The position numbers and the translations under genes are program-made. A stretch of DNA of 32,750 nt from Amphibacillus jilinensis Y1 (GTDB lineage Bacteria > Bacillota > Bacilli > Bacillales > Amphibacillaceae): NCBI RefSeq assembly GCF_000306965.1, contig NZ_JH976445.1, forward strand, positions 4,292-37,041. Direction: 5' to 3'. This document shows, piece by piece, positions 24,341-32,528 of this stretch. The notes beneath the pieces are model-generated. The model was given only the letters and a program-made list of their open reading frames with translations. It was not told where the DNA came from and made no database searches. Within the stretch, counting starts at the first letter, position 1. Every line of letters starts with the position of its first letter.

Positions 24341-24556
24341 CAAACGAACCTTCAATTCGTGGACGGAGAGCTACAGGACGTAGGTCATGTAGACGCGGGC
24401 CTACAGGATGTGGCTGTTTTTAGTCTCCGATCTTAGTCACCCACTGGTTGTTAGTTAATTGAATCAGGACAATAGCATCCGTTAGCCCCACCTTAATAGA
24501 TGTGCTCTACTCTCTATTTTGAAGGAGGTGATTTACGATCGATTATTTTTGATAAA
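24341..24556 (+). repeat. Dispersed structured intergenic repeat, copy D (near full length)
   Basis: Order on the plus strand: CAAACGAACCTTCAATTCG; CGGAGAGCTACAGGACGTAG with CATGTAGACG; CTACAGGATGTGG; TTTTAGTCT; CCCACTGGTT through GAATCAGGA; GCATCCGTTAGCCCC; AATAGATGTG with CTCTACTCTC; TTTACGATCG and TTGATAAA. It matches copy A over its whole length and joins the blocks seen singly in copies B and C. It sits between the oppA terminator and oppD, in the opposite orientation to the opp genes. Confidence 0.75.
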
Positions 24557-24565
24557 AAATGAGTC

Positions 24566-24591
24566 TTCGGGGCCTTTAAAAAGACCCCGAA
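24566..24591 (-). terminator. oppA: Rho-independent terminator after oppA
   Basis: Stem TTCGGGG/CCCCGAA with an inner CTTT/AAAG pair, followed on the minus strand by GACTCATTTTTT. It lies 25 bases past the oppA stop codon and should reduce read-through into oppD-oppF. Confidence 0.78.
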
Positions 24592-24616
24592 ATACTGCTA
24601 TCAATCTATTAATCTT

Positions 24617-26272
24617 CTAATTTTTTGTCCACTCGTGCATATCATGAAGGCTGCCACCCCAAAACTCTTTTATTCCACCATTGAGGTTTTTACTTTGCAC
24701 CTTATATTGGAAGTCGGCGTATAAACCCACCGCAAAAGCTTGATCTCTCCAATACGCTTGCATTTCTGTATAGATCGCTTGTCGTTCATCCATATCGGTG
24801 GCTGTGCGCCCTTCTTCCAGTAATTGTTCCAATTTCTCATCATTAACGCGGCCTAGATTAGTTGTTCCGGATTGAGACCAAAGATAGGTCTGATCTGGAT
24901 CAGACGTTAACGGGATACCAATCAAACCAATTTGATAGTCTCCTTCTCTAACGTTTGCTAACGCCGTTACGAAATCAAACGTTACTTGAGTGACATTAAA
25001 GCCCGCTTCCTCCAAATTTTGTTGAATTAAACTAGCAGACTGCTCACGTGCGCGGTTACCCGTTGGCACTGTTAATTCAATTTCTTGACTTGTGTCGAAG
25101 TCCGCCCCTTCTAATAATTCGCGTGCTCGATCGACATCATGCGGAATTGCCTCTACATCAGGGTCAAAATAGACACTTGCCGATGTATACATACTGTTCA
25201 AAACCTCAGCATTACCTCTAAACAGCTGTTCAACAATCGCTTCTCGATCAATGGCATACATCATCGCCAACCTTACATCTGCATCAAATTCATCGTTGTT
25301 AACAAACATAAACTGCGTTGCAAATCCCGGATAGCTTTCAAAGACTAAGTTATCATCGTTTGCTAACGTATCAACCTCTGAAACTGGAATAACACCAATT
25401 CCACCACCAGCAGCCATATCAACGCCACCAGATTGTAGCTCTGTTACAAGACTCGTACCATTAACCACTCTTAAGTACACATGCTTTAACTCCGCTTCTC
25501 CTTTATAGTAAGTTGGATTCGCCTCTAATTGAACGTACGAGTCCGTTTCATAGTCAACGAATTGATAAATACTACCGGAAACACTAGGTGTGGTTGCAAA
25601 TTCTGAATTGGATAGCTCAGCCGGATCATACTGCTCTGCAATATGCTTCGGTACAACATACACATTAAAGCCAATCATTTCTTTAATATAATTAGGATCA
25701 ACAGGCGTCTTCGTAGTTAAAATAAGTGTGTGCTCATCAACAACTTCGACACCTGCAACACCATCTGCACCGTCCTCCCACTTTCCTGTGCTTTGCAAGC
25801 CTTCTAAGCTTGAAATATTAACTCCCCAGGTCGTTTCCACATCCGGATTAGCAATGAGCTCTAACGTATAGGCAACATCATCTGCTGTTATCGGCTCGCC
25901 GTCTGACCATTCAGCATCGGATCGTAACGTGATCGTAAAGCTTTGGTTATCTTCCGTTTCAAATGACTCTGCTAGATTTCCTTCAAAGCTCAATGACGCA
26001 GGTTGATCTAGCAATGTTGGGTACAACATTCGTAAAATCCACTGGGCAACGGTATCAGTCGCATTAAGCGGGTTAAATCCCGCTGGCGCATTTGTTAAAC
26101 CTATATATAGTGTGTCGTCCTCATCACCCTCCGGAACAATATCATCTGCTGCTTCTCCACTTCCTCCTCCAGCTGGTTCAGCGTTTCCATCTCCACCACC
26201 ACAACCAACTAGAAACAATACCATACCGAAGATAATCATAATGAATAGCCCTAACTTTTTAAAACTTGCCAT
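24617..26272 (-). CDS. oppA: Oligopeptide ABC transporter substrate-binding lipoprotein (OppA type)
   Basis: A 551-residue family 5 extracellular solute-binding protein. The signal peptide ends in the lipobox FLVGC, followed by a glycine-rich, acidic tether. The mature part opens with DTLYIGLTNAPAGFNPL, carries the family motif LAESFETEDNQSFTITLR and ADDVAYTLELI, and shows the late motif RLAMMYAIDREAI. Aspartate and glutamate are very frequent, a surface property often linked to salt tolerance. It would capture peptides or acyl-amino acids for OppB/OppC. The ATG at 26272 follows AAAGGTGG by seven bases. Upstream neighbours oppB and oppC lie close on the same strand; a terminator follows. Confidence 0.93.
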   Translation of the reverse strand: MASFKKLGLFIMIIFGMVLFLVGCGGGDGNAEPAGGGSGEAADDIVPEGDEDDTLYIGLTNAPAGFNPLNATDTVAQWILRMLYPTLLDQPASLSFEGNLAESFETEDNQSFTITLRSDAEWSDGEPITADDVAYTLELIANPDVETTWGVNISSLEGLQSTGKWEDGADGVAGVEVVDEHTLILTTKTPVDPNYIKEMIGFNVYVVPKHIAEQYDPAELSNSEFATTPSVSGSIYQFVDYETDSYVQLEANPTYYKGEAELKHVYLRVVNGTSLVTELQSGGVDMAAGGGIGVIPVSEVDTLANDDNLVFESYPGFATQFMFVNNDEFDADVRLAMMYAIDREAIVEQLFRGNAEVLNSMYTSASVYFDPDVEAIPHDVDRARELLEGADFDTSQEIELTVPTGNRAREQSASLIQQNLEEAGFNVTQVTFDFVTALANVREGDYQIGLIGIPLTSDPDQTYLWSQSGTTNLGRVNDEKLEQLLEEGRTATDMDERQAIYTEMQAYWRDQAFAVGLYADFQYKVQSKNLNGGIKEFWGGSLHDMHEWTKN

Positions 26273-26295
26273 CGTAAGTCCCACCTTTTTATTAT

Positions 26296-27228
26296 TTATT
26301 TCACTTCGCCATCAATTGCTCGCCTTAGTCCATCACCTAAGAAATTGACAGACAAAACAGATATCAATACCATTAGGCCTGCTGGCAACCACCTCCAATA
26401 CTGATTAGCCAAGACCGTTAACGACTGTGCATTTGACATCATGTTACCCCAGCTTGCTGTCGGCGGCTGCACGCCGACGCCTAGAAAACTTAGCGACGCT
26501 TCAGTAATAATCGATGTCGCAATCCCGAATGTCATATTAACTAAAATCAATGTCAGTACATTGGGGAAAATATGTTTAAATGCAATTTGAAAAGTGTGGT
26601 AGCCTGATGAAATAGCAGCTTGAACATAATCTGCCTTTTTTAACTTCATCACTTCTCCCCTGACCAGACGACAAAGAACTGGCCAGCCTAAAAGACCAAT
26701 CACAAAGGTAACCGTCCAAATACTTGGACCAATTAAGCTCACAATAACGAGAATAACCATGAAGTAAGGGAACGCCATGAATACTTCAGTCAAACGCATA
26801 ATAGCACTATCCCAAAAGCCGCCCAAAAAGCCACTTAATAGCCCCAACGTTGTACCAATTACTGCATAAATCGCTACAGATAAGACACCGACAGTTAGCG
26901 ATACCCGAGCACCGTAGATTAAACGACTAAGGACGTCTCGTCCGACCTCATCCGTTCCTAACAAAAATTCATTTGTTGGTGCTTCCTCAAAAAAACCAAC
27001 TGTCTGATTTGGATTATATGGTGCAAGAGCGGGTGCAAAGATAGCGATAAGGATTAATAGGACAAATATAAAGAGACTTAATGTTGCCACTTTATCCTTC
27101 AAAAATCGCTTTATAATCGTTTTCGCGTAGCTATCATCATTTTGACTAATCCCTTGTGTTTGACTAATCTGCTCCATCTCAATGATTTTTTTTCGTGGAA
27201 CTGGATTAAACTTTAACTGCTCCTCCAT
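26296..27228 (-). CDS. oppC: Oligopeptide ABC transporter permease (OppC/DppC type)
   Basis: A 310-residue inner-membrane permease. An N-terminal cytoplasmic stretch (about 1-45) is followed by a first helix (VATLSLFIFVLLILIAIFAP), the OppC_N region LLGTDEVGRDVLSRLIYGAR, and five further helices. The EAA loop that contacts the ATPases is at about residues 200-225 (DYVQAAISSGYHTFQIAFKH). The ATG at 27228 follows AGGAGG by seven bases; a GTG two codons earlier overlaps the site. The gene starts 11 bases after oppB and ends 23 bases before the oppA ATG. Confidence 0.93.
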   Translation of the reverse strand: MEEQLKFNPVPRKKIIEMEQISQTQGISQNDDSYAKTIIKRFLKDKVATLSLFIFVLLILIAIFAPALAPYNPNQTVGFFEEAPTNEFLLGTDEVGRDVLSRLIYGARVSLTVGVLSVAIYAVIGTTLGLLSGFLGGFWDSAIMRLTEVFMAFPYFMVILVIVSLIGPSIWTVTFVIGLLGWPVLCRLVRGEVMKLKKADYVQAAISSGYHTFQIAFKHIFPNVLTLILVNMTFGIATSIITEASLSFLGVGVQPPTASWGNMMSNAQSLTVLANQYWRWLPAGLMVLISVLSVNFLGDGLRRAIDGEVK

Positions 27229-27239
27229 GTGCACCCCTC

Positions 27240-28187
27240 CTAGTATCGAATTCTTGGGTCAACAGCTGCATAAAGTAAATCTGCGATTAAATTAAAAACG
27301 AGTACAGACAGAGCTGCAATAAGATTAATTGCCATCAGAACTGGGTAGTCACGTGCATTTATTGCAGAAATCATCCATTGTCCAATCCCTGGCCATTGAA
27401 AGATTTGTTCTGTTACAATCGCGCCACCTAGCATTTTGGGGATATCCGTGCTGATCACAGTAATAATTGGGACCCATGCATTGCGAACCCCATGGCTCCA
27501 AAGAATGAGCTTCTCTTTCAATCCTTTAGCTGTAGCTGTTCGCATATAATTTTCTGAAAAGATGTCAATCATGCTTGCTCGTACATAACGGATCATATTA
27601 GAAGAATAGAAGGCGGACAGGACGATCGTCGGGAGCACCAAATGCTGGATTCTGTCCAATACACCACCATCCCCCCCTAAAGTCTCCATGCCTCCCGTCG
27701 GCAAAACACCAAGCTGGAGAGCAAATACATAGATTAAAGCTAAACCAAAGAAGAAATTCGGAATCGAAATCCCTAAAAAGGAAATACCTGTAATCATATT
27801 ATCAATAAACCCATTTTGCTTTCTTGCGCTGATAATGCCGAGCGGTATCGCAAGTAAATAAGAAACGAGCAAGGTTGATGTCATTAATGTAACAGTCGCC
27901 CATATCTTACTAGGGAGTATTTCAATAATGGGTAAGCGGGAGGCAAAGGAAAAGCCTAAATTGCCTTGGACGAGATTGAGCAACCATTTGAAATATTGAA
28001 CCAGAAAGGACTGATCTAGGCCTAAGTTCGCTCTCATTTGTGCGATTTGTTGCTCAGTAGCATTTTCAGAAATGTACAAATCCGTCGGATCACCTGGTGC
28101 TAAGTTAACAATAATAAAACAGAACACTGTAACCATTAACAGCACTGGAATGGTAATCAGAATACGCTTTATAATATATTTCCCCAT
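27240..28187 (-). CDS. oppB: Oligopeptide ABC transporter permease (OppB/DppB type)
   Basis: A 315-residue permease. The N terminus KYIIKRILITIPVLL leads into helix 1; NLAPGDPTD and LGLDQSFLVQYFKWL follow in the first periplasmic region. Five further helices come next, with the EAA-type loop at about 210-235 (ENYMRTATAKGLKEKLILWS). The C terminus ends in the family pattern LLYAAVDPRIRY. GGAGGG lies six bases before the ATG. It begins 37 bases after the second amidohydrolase gene, suggesting that hydrolases and importer are one transcript. Confidence 0.94.
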   Translation of the reverse strand: MGKYIIKRILITIPVLLMVTVFCFIIVNLAPGDPTDLYISENATEQQIAQMRANLGLDQSFLVQYFKWLLNLVQGNLGFSFASRLPIIEILPSKIWATVTLMTSTLLVSYLLAIPLGIISARKQNGFIDNMITGISFLGISIPNFFFGLALIYVFALQLGVLPTGGMETLGGDGGVLDRIQHLVLPTIVLSAFYSSNMIRYVRASMIDIFSENYMRTATAKGLKEKLILWSHGVRNAWVPIITVISTDIPKMLGGAIVTEQIFQWPGIGQWMISAINARDYPVLMAINLIAALSVLVFNLIADLLYAAVDPRIRY

Positions 28188-28224
28188 TAAAAACCCTCCA
28201 TTTTAAATGTCTTCAATCTTTTCT

Positions 28225-29409
28225 CTAGAGCAAATATTGCGCTACCAGTGCTAAAAATGCTTGCCCCGATTGATGTAAGCACTGTTCGTCTAGTTTGAAT
28301 TTAGGATGATGATGCGGATAAGTGGCTTCGATCTCTTTATTCTCGCCACCCACACAGAAGAAGGCACCAGGTTTTTCTTCTAGAAAATAAGCGAAATCCT
28401 CCCCACCCATCATGACCGGTAGCTTTATTATGTTTTCTTCACCGAATTGTCTAGTCATCGTTTTAACAAGCAGATCAACTTCTGCTGCCGTATTCTTCAC
28501 GGATGGATAGCCATCGGTATAGCTAACTTCTGCTTGACCACCTTGAATCTCAGCAATATGTGGCACGAGCCGAAGCATGCTTTCTTTCATAAGTGCTCTT
28601 ACCTGTGAATCTAGTGTTCTTATCGTTCCACGGATAGTAGCAGTATCGGCAATAATGTTATAGGCCGTTCCCCCTGCTTCAACACCAGCAAAGGTCAGTA
28701 CAGCAGGGGCTGTTGGATCTACCTTTCGGCTGACGAGCGTTTGTAAATCGGTAATCATTTGACTCGCAATGATGATCGAGTCGACTGTTTGATGCGGATT
28801 CGCGGCATGACCACCCTTTCCTTGAATATCGATCTGGAAAGAATCCGCTGCTGCTGTCGCATAAGAAGATGCGTAACCAATCTGTCCTTTTGGAAGATTA
28901 GCAGCGACGTGAATACCAAAAACGTAATCTACACCCTCGAGTGCGCCGGCTTCTACCATACTTTTCGCACCACCAGGCATCACTTCCTCAGCGTTTTGGT
29001 GCAACAAAACAACATTACCCTTTAGTGACTGACGATGCTTTTGCAGCACCCTAGCAACACTCAGTAAGCTAGCTGTGTGGACATCATGCCCACACGCATG
29101 CATGACCCCAATATTTTTCGACACAAAGTCAACATCAGTCTCCTCTGTAATTGCCAAAGCATCAAAGTCAGCCCGTAACGCAACAGTTGGGCCAGGCTCA
29201 CCCCCTGTTATCTTCGCTACCATGCCATAACCATTTCCAACATTGGTTGTAACATCTGTAATTCCGTATTGGTGTAGCTTTTTAAGAATAAAGGCTGCTG
29301 TTTCCTTTTCCTGAAAGGACAACTCTGGATGAGCGTGTAAGTAGCGCCGATCATCTATTGTCTCCTGCTCGTTAGCTGCTAAATCACTTAACCATTGTGC
29401 CAAGCTCAT
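28225..29409 (-). CDS. M20D amidohydrolase (N-acyl amino acid hydrolase-like), copy 2
   Basis: A 394-residue metallo-amidohydrolase of the M20D group (hippurate / N-acyl-L-amino acid / IAA-amino acid hydrolases). Candidate metal ligands are C and H of HACGHDVHTA, the glutamates of NAEEVMPGGA, the histidine of FGIHV and the late HHHPKF. The dimerisation lid (about 180-290) contains GKGGHAANPH. It would cut an amide bond and free an amino acid, and the exact substrate cannot be read from sequence. It overlaps the upstream paralogue by 4 bases (ATGA), so translation is coupled, and has AGGTGA before its start. It lies directly before oppB. Confidence 0.93.
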   Translation of the reverse strand: MSLAQWLSDLAANEQETIDDRRYLHAHPELSFQEKETAAFILKKLHQYGITDVTTNVGNGYGMVAKITGGEPGPTVALRADFDALAITEETDVDFVSKNIGVMHACGHDVHTASLLSVARVLQKHRQSLKGNVVLLHQNAEEVMPGGAKSMVEAGALEGVDYVFGIHVAANLPKGQIGYASSYATAAADSFQIDIQGKGGHAANPHQTVDSIIIASQMITDLQTLVSRKVDPTAPAVLTFAGVEAGGTAYNIIADTATIRGTIRTLDSQVRALMKESMLRLVPHIAEIQGGQAEVSYTDGYPSVKNTAAEVDLLVKTMTRQFGEENIIKLPVMMGGEDFAYFLEEKPGAFFCVGGENKEIEATYPHHHPKFKLDEQCLHQSGQAFLALVAQYLL

Positions 29410-30611
29410 ACAGACTCACCTACCTTTGTCACTAAATAATGATTAATAAGTAAGGCAAACGCCTTGGCACCTGTAAGCATGCTTCGCTCATCCAAGCTAA
29501 ATTTACCATGATGATGTGGAAATAATTCCTCCTGCTCCAAGGTCCCACCTGAGACAAAGAAGAAGGTACCCGACTTTTTCTTTAAGTAATAGGCAAAATC
29601 TTCTCCCCCCATGATAACTGGGAGCTCACTAACCATGTTCTGACCAAATTTTTCTTTGAACAGCTGTTCAACGAGTGCCGTTTCCTCCGGATCGTTGTAA
29701 ACAGACGGATAGCCACGTTCATACACCACTTCTCCTGTCGCCTGATGTGCCTTACATACATGCTCAGTCAAATCCTTAATCCCCTGTTCCATCATATCTT
29801 GCACCTTAGGATCAAGCGTTCTAACTGTCCCACTAATGGTTGCTTGATCTGAAATAACATTATGTGCACCTTCCCCAGCTTTAAATGTTGCAACGGTTAG
29901 AACTGCTGGATCAATTGGGTCTTTTCGCCGTGATACTAATGTTTGGAGCTGCTGAATTAAATAGGCACCGATCACAGCTGGGTCAATGCTTGTATGTGGA
30001 GAAGCACCATGCCCACCCTTCCCTTGAATCTTGATCGAGAAGGCATCTGCCGCTGCCATTGCATAGCCTTTGTGCGTATATATTTTACCGTTGTATGGAT
30101 CATCACCTTGAACATGCCAGCCGTAAACGGCATCTAATTCATCCAGTAGCCCCGATTCAACTATACTTTTTGCTCCGCCAGGCGGCTCTTCTTCTGCATG
30201 CTGAAAGATAAAAATAATCTTTCCACACATTTCTTTACGGAGGGGCATCATCGCCTTTGCTAAGCTTAGTAATCCAGCTGTATGTGCATCATGTCCACAG
30301 GCATGCATGACGCCAGCTTGTGTCGATTGAAAAGAAAGATTTGTTTCCTCTTGGACAGCTAACCCATCAAAGTCGGCTCTAAAGCCAAGCACTGGTCCCG
30401 GTTCTCCAGAATCTAGTGTAGCTAAAATTCCACCTCCACCAACTTCTTCTTTAATCGAGGTATAGCCATAGCTAAGTAGCTTATCCTTAATAAATTTTTT
30501 GGTGTTCTTTTCCTGAAAGGATAGCTCGGGATGCTGATGCAAGTAACGGCGATTTGCAACTGTTTCTTCAAACTGCGACTCGAGCATTGCCTCTATTTTT
30601 TCGTAAAGCAT
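29406..30611 (-). CDS. M20D amidohydrolase, copy 1 (first gene of the operon)
   Basis: A 401-residue paralogue of the next gene: the two share RRYLH-HPELSFQEK near residue 21, HACGHD-HTA, PGGAKS, GKGGH--NPH/GASPH, LQTLVSR, VRTLD/IRTLD, GGEDFAY and HHH-KF. Metal ligands appear intact (HACGHDAHTA, HAEEEPPGGA, YGWHV, FPHHHGKF). The pair is probably a tandem duplication whose members may have split substrates. GAGGAGA precedes the ATG. A strong SigA promoter lies about 110 bases upstream, making this the head of the hydrolase-opp block. Confidence 0.93.
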   Translation of the reverse strand: MLYEKIEAMLESQFEETVANRRYLHQHPELSFQEKNTKKFIKDKLLSYGYTSIKEEVGGGGILATLDSGEPGPVLGFRADFDGLAVQEETNLSFQSTQAGVMHACGHDAHTAGLLSLAKAMMPLRKEMCGKIIFIFQHAEEEPPGGAKSIVESGLLDELDAVYGWHVQGDDPYNGKIYTHKGYAMAAADAFSIKIQGKGGHGASPHTSIDPAVIGAYLIQQLQTLVSRRKDPIDPAVLTVATFKAGEGAHNVISDQATISGTVRTLDPKVQDMMEQGIKDLTEHVCKAHQATGEVVYERGYPSVYNDPEETALVEQLFKEKFGQNMVSELPVIMGGEDFAYYLKKKSGTFFFVSGGTLEQEELFPHHHGKFSLDERSMLTGAKAFALLINHYLVTKVGESV

Positions 30612-30636
30612 GTTTTCTCCTCACTTTCTTTTGACT

Positions 30637-30701
30637 GTCACGATGGTATTTCCCACTGATTATTCAATCCCTTACTTCACATCGTTCAATGTGACGATGG
30701 T
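30637..30701 (-). repeat. Direct repeats in the leader of the amidohydrolase operon
   Basis: ACCATCGTCAC (30701-30691) and ACCATCGTGAC (30647-30637) on the minus strand differ at one base and lie between the promoter and the first ATG. A related CATCGT/ACGATG hairpin overlaps the first copy. They could be operator half-sites or alternative stem arms in the leader; no regulator gene is in the window. Confidence 0.4.
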
Positions 30702-30726
30702 TCGTGAATCGAAACTAATGATACGT

Positions 30727-30756
30727 ATTATAAAGAACTTTTTGTTAAAACGTCAA
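30727..30756 (-). promoter_or_regulatory. SigA-type promoter of the amidohydrolase-opp operon
   Basis: TTGACG (30756-30751), an 18-base spacer and a perfect TATAAT (30732-30727) on the minus strand, giving a leader of about 110 bases. The adjacent 30757-30960 is very AT-rich, with an inverted repeat TTTTGAA/TTCAAAA near 30763-30786. Confidence 0.78.
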
Positions 30757-30898
30757 CTACTTTTTTGAAAATTTAAAATATTCAAAATTATTTATTAGTA
30801 TTAATTAATATGCATAAAAATGCGGTTTAACACCCTCTGAAACGCTTACTAAAAATATTTCAAAAACAAGGTTCTTGGTCGAATATCTGACAAAGAAG

Positions 30899-30927
30899 TT
30901 GACTCGTCCAGTGAATAAAAATAACAT
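30899..30927 (+). promoter_or_regulatory. Possible SigA promoter of the AbgB-like gene
   Basis: TTGACT (30899-30904), a 17-base spacer and TAACAT (30922-30927), 50 bases before the TTG start. The -35 is good and the -10 matches 4 of 6 positions. Confidence 0.5.
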
Positions 30928-30976
30928 ATCAGCATGAAATATTTTTTTAACACCATGTCGAGGGAGGATAACAAAT

Positions 30977-32407
30977 TTGGACAAAACGAAACTTTTAGCT
31001 TTACTAGAAGAAAAAAAACAGAAATTCACAGAAGCCTCCGATCGTATATGGGAGACACCAGAACTACGTTTTGCTACATATAAATCAGTCGAACAACACT
31101 ATAGCGTTTTAGAATCTGAGGACTTTGACATTGAAAAAGGTGTTGCAGGTATGAACAATGCATATGTCGCATCATTCGGATCGGGTCACCCCGTAATTGG
31201 AGTTTTAGGTGAGTACGACGCATTATCGAACCTCAGTCAAGTTGCTGATCTTGCCGAGGAGCAAGCAGTTGAAACGGGAGGGAACGGACATGGCTGTGGT
31301 CATAATTTATTAGGGATGGGAGCCGTTGTAGCCGCAGTTGGTGTAAAGGAATTCCTCAGGGACACTGGTCAATCAGGCACAATTAAATTGTTCGGTTGTC
31401 CAGCAGAAGAAGGTGGATGTGGGAAGTCATTCATGGCACGTTCAGGGTTGTTCGATGATCTGGATATTGCCTTAAGCTGGCACCCTTCTGATAAAACGGA
31501 GGCTTGGGGATCAGGCAGCTTGTCAGTTTACCATGTAGACTATCAATTCAAAGGTCAAGCAGCTCATGCAGCTGGCGCACCTGAACTTGGCAGAAGCGCT
31601 TTAGACGCTGCGGAACTGATGAATGTAGGTGTGCAATACTTGCGTGAGCATATTATAGATGAGGCTCGGATTCACTACGCATACAAGGATGCAGGTGGAC
31701 ATTCACCAAATGTTGTTCAGTCCAGTAGCAGGTTATTCTATTATGTGCGCGCACCAGAAATTGAACAAGCTAAAGCGATTTTGGAGCGTGTCAACCGTGT
31801 GGCTGAAGGAGCTGCTTTAATGACGGATACAGAACTGAACATTCACGTCCATTCTGCTTGCTACAATTATATTCCAAACAAAACCGTTACGTATAATCTG
31901 CAGGAAAATTTGGAGCTCTTGACCCCGCTATCATTTAGTGAAGCGGAAATAGCTTATGAACAAGCTTTCTTCGACACCGTTTCTGAACAGGTCAAAGCGA
32001 ATATTTACGAAAGCATTCGTCATTCATTTCCTGAGCTTGATTCTGACCAGTGGACGAAGCTCGCGCAAGAGCCGGTCAGCACACCGCTCTATCCGATTGA
32101 ATTTTTCGGAAAAACGATTGGTTCGACCGATGTCGGAGATGTCAGCTGGATTGTCCCAACTGGACAAGTGTTTGTTGCTTGTGAACCACACGGAACGCCA
32201 CCACACAGTTGGCAATGGGTTGCCAATGGCAAATCCTCCGTCGCTCATAAAGGGATGATGACAGCTGGAAAGACACTCGCGCTTAGTGCGATCGATTTAA
32301 TTGAAAATCCTGAGCTCGTTGAAAAAGCGAAACAGGAGCATCTAGACTTTTTGCAAGGAAGAAGCTATGTTTGTGCATTTTCTGATGATGTGATGCCTGA
32401 TGAATAA
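30977..32407 (+). CDS. M20 family amidohydrolase, AbgB-like (aminobenzoyl-glutamate hydrolase subunit B type)
   Basis: A 476-residue protein of the length of E. coli AbgB (about 481). Metal-ligand motifs are GNGHGCGHNLLGMG, CPAEEGGCGK, SWHPSD and the late SVAHKGM. The lid carries FKGQAAHAAGAPELGRSALD. AbgB with AbgA cleaves p-aminobenzoyl-glutamate; no AbgA or AbgT is present here, so this may be a stand-alone amidohydrolase with another acyl-amino acid substrate. Translation starts at TTG, with AGGGAGG nine bases upstream and no ATG nearby that fits. It is divergent from the amidohydrolase-opp block and may share its regulation through the 365-base intergenic region. Confidence 0.9.
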   Translation: MDKTKLLALLEEKKQKFTEASDRIWETPELRFATYKSVEQHYSVLESEDFDIEKGVAGMNNAYVASFGSGHPVIGVLGEYDALSNLSQVADLAEEQAVETGGNGHGCGHNLLGMGAVVAAVGVKEFLRDTGQSGTIKLFGCPAEEGGCGKSFMARSGLFDDLDIALSWHPSDKTEAWGSGSLSVYHVDYQFKGQAAHAAGAPELGRSALDAAELMNVGVQYLREHIIDEARIHYAYKDAGGHSPNVVQSSSRLFYYVRAPEIEQAKAILERVNRVAEGAALMTDTELNIHVHSACYNYIPNKTVTYNLQENLELLTPLSFSEAEIAYEQAFFDTVSEQVKANIYESIRHSFPELDSDQWTKLAQEPVSTPLYPIEFFGKTIGSTDVGDVSWIVPTGQVFVACEPHGTPPHSWQWVANGKSSVAHKGMMTAGKTLALSAIDLIENPELVEKAKQEHLDFLQGRSYVCAFSDDVMPDE

Positions 32408-32474
32408 GCCTTCTATGACCAGATAGCCTTGCAAGACCGAATGGTAAACTAACCATTTTGTTAATCAATTGGCG

Positions 32475-32504
32475 TTGACATCCCGCGACAAGGGGTGTTA
32501 GAAT
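32475..32504 (+). promoter_or_regulatory. SigA-type promoter before the terminal palindrome
   Basis: Perfect TTGACA (32475-32480), an 18-base spacer and TAGAAT (32499-32504). A transcript would start near 32511 and run straight into the long palindrome at 32529-32646. No gene begins before the window ends. Confidence 0.6.
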
Positions 32505-32528
32505 GTGTAGGTTTATCACATACCCGCA

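Noticed and set aside
30648-30672. A fifth copy of the dispersed repeat (TTCCCACTGATTATTCAATC)
   Set aside because: Only about 12 bases match the CCCACTGATT block and none of the neighbouring blocks is present; it could be chance or a remnant.
32440-32460. Terminator after the AbgB-like gene (AATGGT/ACCATT)
   Set aside because: Only a 6-base stem, AT-rich, followed by TTG; too weak to call.
32024-32519. Minus-strand ORFs opposite the AbgB-like gene and its 3' end
   Set aside because: They are shadows of the plus-strand coding frame, with no ribosome sites or recognisable domains.
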